Of a stretch of 18,552 nucleotides of DNA, positions 14,828 to 18,552 are shown piece after piece (position 1 is the first letter of the stretch; the number at the start of each line of letters is the position of its first letter). The translations under genes and the position numbers were made by a program. Below the pieces are notes generated by a model, which ran no database searches, was not told where the DNA came from, and saw only the letters and a program-made list of their open reading frames with translations. Source of the stretch: Ramicandelaber brevisporus (Eukaryota > Kickxellomycota > Ramicandelaberales > Ramicandelaberaceae); the NCBI GenBank assembly GCA_025201865.1, contig MU602871.1, positions 1-18,552 on the forward strand, read 5' to 3'.

Positions 14828-16849
14828 TTAGCTGTAGCTTAAGGGTGCAATGTGCGGGAATACTTGACCTAGATGGGAGATAACCTCAAATGGCGAGATC
14901 ATCACCATAGAGCCTGGCCTGCCCATGATATCACGGTCAACAATGACTGCACCTGCGAATGCGAGAATATGTAGATTCTTGGCCAGACTGATAATATCGT
15001 AAATTTGCGACATGCGAAGCGATCGTTGATTGCCAAACCGCAAATGTCTCATGGCGTCGATGGTATCATCGACTTGCAGTTGCCGCGTGATACCGCTTGA
15101 GCCGTTGCTATTCAGCATTGCCATTGTTGGAAAGGACCAAACTTGACCTAAAATCTGAGGGTCACACAGAACCTTTGCTGCACGCTGTCCAATTGCCTCT
15201 ATAATCTGCATCTGCTCGGATGCTGTAGGTTGGTCAAGAGCATATGTACGCACTCTGATGTTGATGCCGCCTTTGCTGCAAACTGACTTGACTGATGCGC
15301 ATGTTTGTAAGAACCGAGCAATTGCCACAAATGAGCCACGAGGTGTAATGAACAGTCGCTGCAGCTTAGTCATGTCTGTAGCGATGCAACACAGTGATGT
15401 ATTGCATGAAAAGTTGGCATCAGACGAGTATCTCGGCGTACATCTGAGGGCAACGAACAACACGAGAAATACCACATTTGGACAGCTGGATGCAATCAAC
15501 GAGATGGCTGAACAGTCATCGATATTCACCTGCAGCACAGACAGATTGGGGAAATCACGCAGCCGAAGGAAGATGCTGGTGATGTCGCTTGGAATGTCCA
15601 CAGGCAGTAAAAGCTGACGGAGCGACATTTGACAAGCACTCGACATACGATACGAGCCAAGTCTGGTGTGAGTTGCACGTCGTACAGGGTGTGTGCGCAT
15701 CCACTGTTCATCAACGCCCAAGTGGTAGCCGGATGTGCCATCGTTTCTTGCCACGGCTGCAGCAACTGCAATCGGCATTGGAGAGCTTGGAACAGTGAAT
15801 GGAGGTGGGGCCGGATCGCACGCCTTGTGGGCAACAATGTGCAGCTCTTCAACAGCAGGCAAGTCCATTGAGGCCAACAGAGCCTGTCCGGCGTCGTCTG
15901 CGACACCAACGTCGAGGCACAATCGTCGCAATCGAGGAAGCAGCGGAAGTGGCGGTGATGACGAAGTCAAGACACCGAAGCGATGGTCAGGACTAGCGCC
16001 GTGTGCCAGAGCTGAGAGAAGAGACGTGTGGCTGGAGATGTATGGCGAGAGCTCAAGGTTTCGCAGTCGACTGAATGCACCACTGCCTGCAGACCCAGAG
16101 CCTTTGCACAATGAAATAAGATGCTCAGCATTCACTGATGTTACTGTGCGAAAGCTGAGGAGTTGCAGTTGACTCAGTTGGGCAAGGGCAGTGATATCGT
16201 CGTTGTTCACATCGCCAGCATCTTCGAGTTCGATGCCGATCAACGAGTGGCCAGTGAGCTGAACGATGGCCTGGAGAAGGCTTTGTTCTGAAGATTGTGT
16301 CTGTCCGGCAAGTGGTTGAACGTGGACGCGGAACCCAGAGATGGCAGTGTTGAGACAGCATCGAATTCGCAGCACTTGGAGATGCGAACAGTGGCGGATT
16401 GCGTGTAACAAGGCGACGGCGTCTTTTGGGCTGGACAGCTCCCAGCGAAGAAAACGCACAAACACACCGAACCAGTCTAGCAGAGTGCCAGGATAGACAT
16501 CAGTAGATGGAGGAGATCGCTGTATCATTGGGAAGAGGGCATGTGTTCGTGGTGTAAACATTCGAGCCGATATCAACATTGGTGCCAACTGAGAATGTGA
16601 ATGTGGCTGTTGCTGCTGCTGCTGCTGGCTGTTGGCTTGACGCGTTTGCTGGGCGAAATGTCCTATAACCTCGGAATCCAGGCTGCGATACAGCCGCCGA
16701 ATACACGAAGCGTACCAGGTTCGCGACACAACAAGAAACTCGACCAACTCTGGTAACATAAAGTACGCTACAATATCGTCCAGTAGCGCAAACATAACGA
16801 CGTGTTGTGCTGACGGCTGTTCCAGTGCCATCGCTTCCATCGCTTCCAT
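14828..16849 (-). CDS. F-box protein with leucine-rich repeat-like C-terminus
   Basis: This gives 673 residues from the ATG at 16849-16847, the first of three nearby in-frame ATGs (16849, 16840, 16831); the frame further upstream opens only at a TTG. Residues about 16-58 resemble an F-box: a hydrophobic start, IVAYFMLPELVEFLVVSRTW, then YASCIRRLYRSL, the VSRxWY...LYRSL end common in fungal F-box proteins. Several leucine-rich segments follow at irregular spacing (HLQVLRIRCC, LQLLSFRTVTS, LRNLELSP, LRRLCLDVG, VEELHIVA, LRQLLLPVD, LSVLQVNIDDC, LQRLFITP), as in FBXL-type substrate receptors. Such proteins bind SKP1 and bring targets to SCF ubiquitin ligases; the target is unknown. A short Gln run lies near residues 74-80. 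Intronless. The F-box is divergent, so 'F-box-like LRR protein' is the careful call. Confidence 0.65.
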   Translation of the reverse strand: MEAMEAMALEQPSAQHVVMFALLDDIVAYFMLPELVEFLVVSRTWYASCIRRLYRSLDSEVIGHFAQQTRQANSQQQQQQQPHSHSQLAPMLISARMFTPRTHALFPMIQRSPPSTDVYPGTLLDWFGVFVRFLRWELSSPKDAVALLHAIRHCSHLQVLRIRCCLNTAISGFRVHVQPLAGQTQSSEQSLLQAIVQLTGHSLIGIELEDAGDVNNDDITALAQLSQLQLLSFRTVTSVNAEHLISLCKGSGSAGSGAFSRLRNLELSPYISSHTSLLSALAHGASPDHRFGVLTSSSPPLPLLPRLRRLCLDVGVADDAGQALLASMDLPAVEELHIVAHKACDPAPPPFTVPSSPMPIAVAAAVARNDGTSGYHLGVDEQWMRTHPVRRATHTRLGSYRMSSACQMSLRQLLLPVDIPSDITSIFLRLRDFPNLSVLQVNIDDCSAISLIASSCPNVVFLVLFVALRCTPRYSSDANFSCNTSLCCIATDMTKLQRLFITPRGSFVAIARFLQTCASVKSVCSKGGINIRVRTYALDQPTASEQMQIIEAIGQRAAKVLCDPQILGQVWSFPTMAMLNSNGSSGITRQLQVDDTIDAMRHLRFGNQRSLRMSQIYDIISLAKNLHILAFAGAVIVDRDIMGRPGSMVMISPFEVISHLGQVFPHIAPLSYS

Positions 16850-17962
16850 CTCTTTTTTTAATTTTTTGCGGCCAACGGTAATCAAGATGAACGAGTCAAC
16901 GAGCGACAGCGGTGAACGACGGTGCAAGCGACAGCTACAACAGCGGTTGACGATATTCTTCGAGCGGAGACGGTGACGACGGAACGAGTAAAGTATATGA
17001 AAGACGAGATGAACGACGGCAGATCGAGAGACACAACGAACGAGCGAGTATGAGACGGAGTGTGCAGCAGCTGTTACACTTCACTTCGACTGTGGCAGTA
17101 TCATCGACTCGACTAGCACTCGCTGGCTGCAACATCCAGATCATTCAGACTCAACTTTTGTTGACTTGCGAAGGCTATTCAGCCACCGAACCTATCCACG
17201 CATACACATCCTGTCCGTATTCTTCCCTGAACTATCCTGAGCTATTTCGACTGATTTCCTCAGACTTGATGACCATCTTTTGCACAATGACTCTTCTATT
17301 CCGAGTCTATATTCGACAAACGTGATATCCATATATATTTATTCGACCTTGAAACCGTGTATGTGTGTGGTGGGTTTGGTGCGCTGACTAGTTAGTAGCG
17401 AGTTGACTTGAGTTGAGTCTCTTTGGTGTGTGATGGCGTGGCTGACAGCTGTGCTGTGAATACCAAATTGGAGCGACAGCGGCGTTAAAGGCGGTTCATT
17501 CAAGACGGCGGCGTGAGTGTTGATATTTGCACATCTGGTTCTTGCGGCAATGGCGGTGGTGGTGGTTCAAGATGGTTCCACACGGAATGGCGCTTGTTTG
17601 GTTCGTGGTCGTGGTCGTGGTGCATGCAAGACTGCGGCAGTGTCTTGCTGGCGGCTATGTTATGCTTGTTCGGCTGGTTCGTGGTCCTGGTCTGGTTCCA
17701 ATGTGTGGTGGTTTGGTGGAGCCAAGCTCACTTGACTATGCTCGAAGGCAATGGGCAAACGGATCCACTTTGATCCAAAACTGCCAGGCAATATGCAATT
17801 AACTCTCCCCCCCCAAATGGCAGTTACTCAGCTGGGCGATACATTTTATGATGTCTGGCTTGACAGCGCAATGACAGATGTGATGGAAACATACTGGATA
17901 AATTAAAACGTAAAAAACTAATTAAAATGATAGTATTAAAGAGATGTAGAACAGAAAGTTAA
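16850..17962. other. 1.1-kb region without a convincing gene
   Basis: This lies upstream of the F-box gene and downstream of the homeodomain gene. The first 200 bp (GACGA/ACGAG-rich) are the probable F-box leader. Around 17513-17740 there are overlapping open frames on both strands with Gly/Trp/Val- or His/Pro-rich translations that come from GGT/TGG-rich sequence; they share no recognisable domain. A C8 run lies at 17808-17815 and AT-rich sequence ends the region. It could hold a non-coding RNA or an exon I cannot recognise. Confidence 0.35.
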
Positions 17963-18552
17963 TTAAGTGTCAACTGCAGTGCGGGTGGCATTTTGAGCCT
18001 TCCGCTTGTTTCGTTTCCGAGTGTAATCGAACCACAGACGAATCTTTTCGACATAGACGCCAGCTATCTTAGCCCACTTCGCTATTTCAACCATCGATGG
18101 ATACGGATTGCTACTGCTATCATCAAGCCACCTGTTGAGACATCTTCTCAACCTGGGGTGCAACCTGCCACCAGGTAATACTGATTTCCATCTGCCTTCT
18201 TCAGTTGGCACAATATCCAATTCTGCTACTGCTTCTGCTATTGTCAATGTTTGATTGTCTTTAATTAAGTTGATGATATCACTAGCTTCCTGCAGTATTT
18301 CAGAGTGTTCAAATATTTGAAGATTTGGAATCACATTTCGAAGTCGCTCAGCTGCAGCATTGATTTTCTTAATAAGAACTGTAGTTGAAGTTGATGTGGT
18401 TGATGAGTTGATTTGTAGTGCATCTCGAATTGGGTCGAGCTGAGTGATTGGACGCGTTTCATCAACCAATTTCTGTAGTTTATTGTAGAGCACTGTGAGG
18501 TTATTCTCGTATGTGTTCATATAACCATTTAACAGTTGACGTTGTTCGTCAG
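17963..18552 (-). CDS. TALE-like homeodomain protein, probably transcription factor (5' end beyond window)
   Basis: An ATG at 18520 gives 185 residues, but the frame stays open to the right edge (in-frame codons read DEQRQLLNGY before that Met), so the true start may lie outside. The C-terminal 60 residues (about 112-172) read as a homeodomain: helix 1 LRRCLNRWLDD, the TALE-type loop SSSNPYPS (135-142), helix 2 EIAKWAKIAG and helix 3 EKIRLWFDYTRKRNKRK. The WF (163-164), R168 and R170 fit the WFxNxRxR recognition helix, but the position of the near-invariant Asn51 is Tyr166. A basic tail follows and the protein ends 13 residues later, with the domain at its very C-terminus. The N-terminal part is helical without a recognisable domain. 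Its role (developmental, or mating-type HD class) cannot be decided from this fragment. Confidence 0.65.
   Translation of the reverse strand, partial: DEQRQLLNGYMNTYENNLTVLYNKLQKLVDETRPITQLDPIRDALQINSSTTSTSTTVLIKKINAAAERLRNVIPNLQIFEHSEILQEASDIINLIKDNQTLTIAEAVAELDIVPTEEGRWKSVLPGGRLHPRLRRCLNRWLDDSSSNPYPSMVEIAKWAKIAGVYVEKIRLWFDYTRKRNKRKAQNATRTAVDT

Noticed and set aside
17050-17325. 91-residue plus-strand frame
   Set aside because: Composition is unremarkable and no signal, domain or start context supports it.
17513-17802. Three overlapping plus-strand frames rich in Gly, Trp and Val
   Set aside because: They overlap in different frames, arise from GGT/TGG-rich sequence and show no domain or splice-consistent structure.
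1-18552. tRNA, rRNA, CRISPR array or transposon
   Set aside because: I found no TTCRANNC-type tRNA arms with matching acceptor stems, no rRNA-like blocks, no spaced direct repeats, and no transposase or reverse-transcriptase motifs. All repeats seen are microsatellites except the eIF4A duplication.
17963-18552. Firm call as a mating-type (MAT) locus gene
   Set aside because: The homeodomain alone does not show this; no partner HD gene or known MAT-flanking gene is in the window, and the gene is cut by the edge.

Overview
The window looks like a piece of a compact, intron-poor nuclear genome from a fungus. The pointers are an mS38/COX24-type mitoribosomal protein, a DSN1/Mis13 kinetochore subunit, an eIF4A with a fungal-type GRGGR motif, a PQ-loop membrane protein, an F-box protein with leucine-rich stretches, a probable GPI-anchored cell-surface protein, and introns with GTATGT...CAG ends. 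A TWINKLE-type mitochondrial replicative helicase, which most Dikarya are thought to lack, points to an early-diverging (non-Dikarya) lineage. That placement is an inference; no rRNA or tRNA is present to confirm it.

Layout. Left edge: the first 54 codons of a secreted glycoside hydrolase of the endoglycoceramidase type (minus strand, runs off the window), divergent from a secreted protein with a highly charged tail (786-1385, plus). A seven-helix PQ-loop protein (1471-2817, minus) converges on it. A microsatellite-rich spacer follows, then two plus-strand genes: a small secreted, probably GPI-anchored protein with paired CX3C motifs (3733-4167) and mitochondrial ribosomal protein mS38 (4387-5490). 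From 5570 to the right edge everything is on the minus strand: a type I membrane protein (5570-6361), a 59-residue B12D/MLRQ-like protein (6944-7123), eIF4A (7606-9260), TWINKLE helicase (9776-12388), DSN1 (12623-14491), an F-box/LRR-like protein (14828-16849), about 1.1 kb without a convincing gene, and a TALE-like homeodomain protein (17963 to the right edge).

The genes are mostly housekeeping and do not form one pathway. Two groups share a compartment: mS38, TWINKLE and perhaps the B12D-like protein act in mitochondria, while the glycosidase, the charged-tail protein, the GPI protein, the type I membrane protein and the PQ-loop protein belong to the secretory, surface or vacuolar system. 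Several starts had to be moved inward because the longest open frames begin at TTG or GTG rather than ATG.

The most notable structure is in eIF4A. A 78-bp stretch of coding sequence is repeated perfectly at an offset of 101 bp, which breaks the frame before helicase motif VI. The repeat carries an AG|GT, and removing exactly 101 nt between the two copies of that site restores a normal 401-residue eIF4A. This is what intron birth by tandem duplication would look like, although an assembly error would look much the same. Second come a TWINKLE that keeps zinc-ribbon cysteines but has lost the TOPRIM catalytic glutamate, and a homeodomain with Tyr in place of the near-invariant Asn51.
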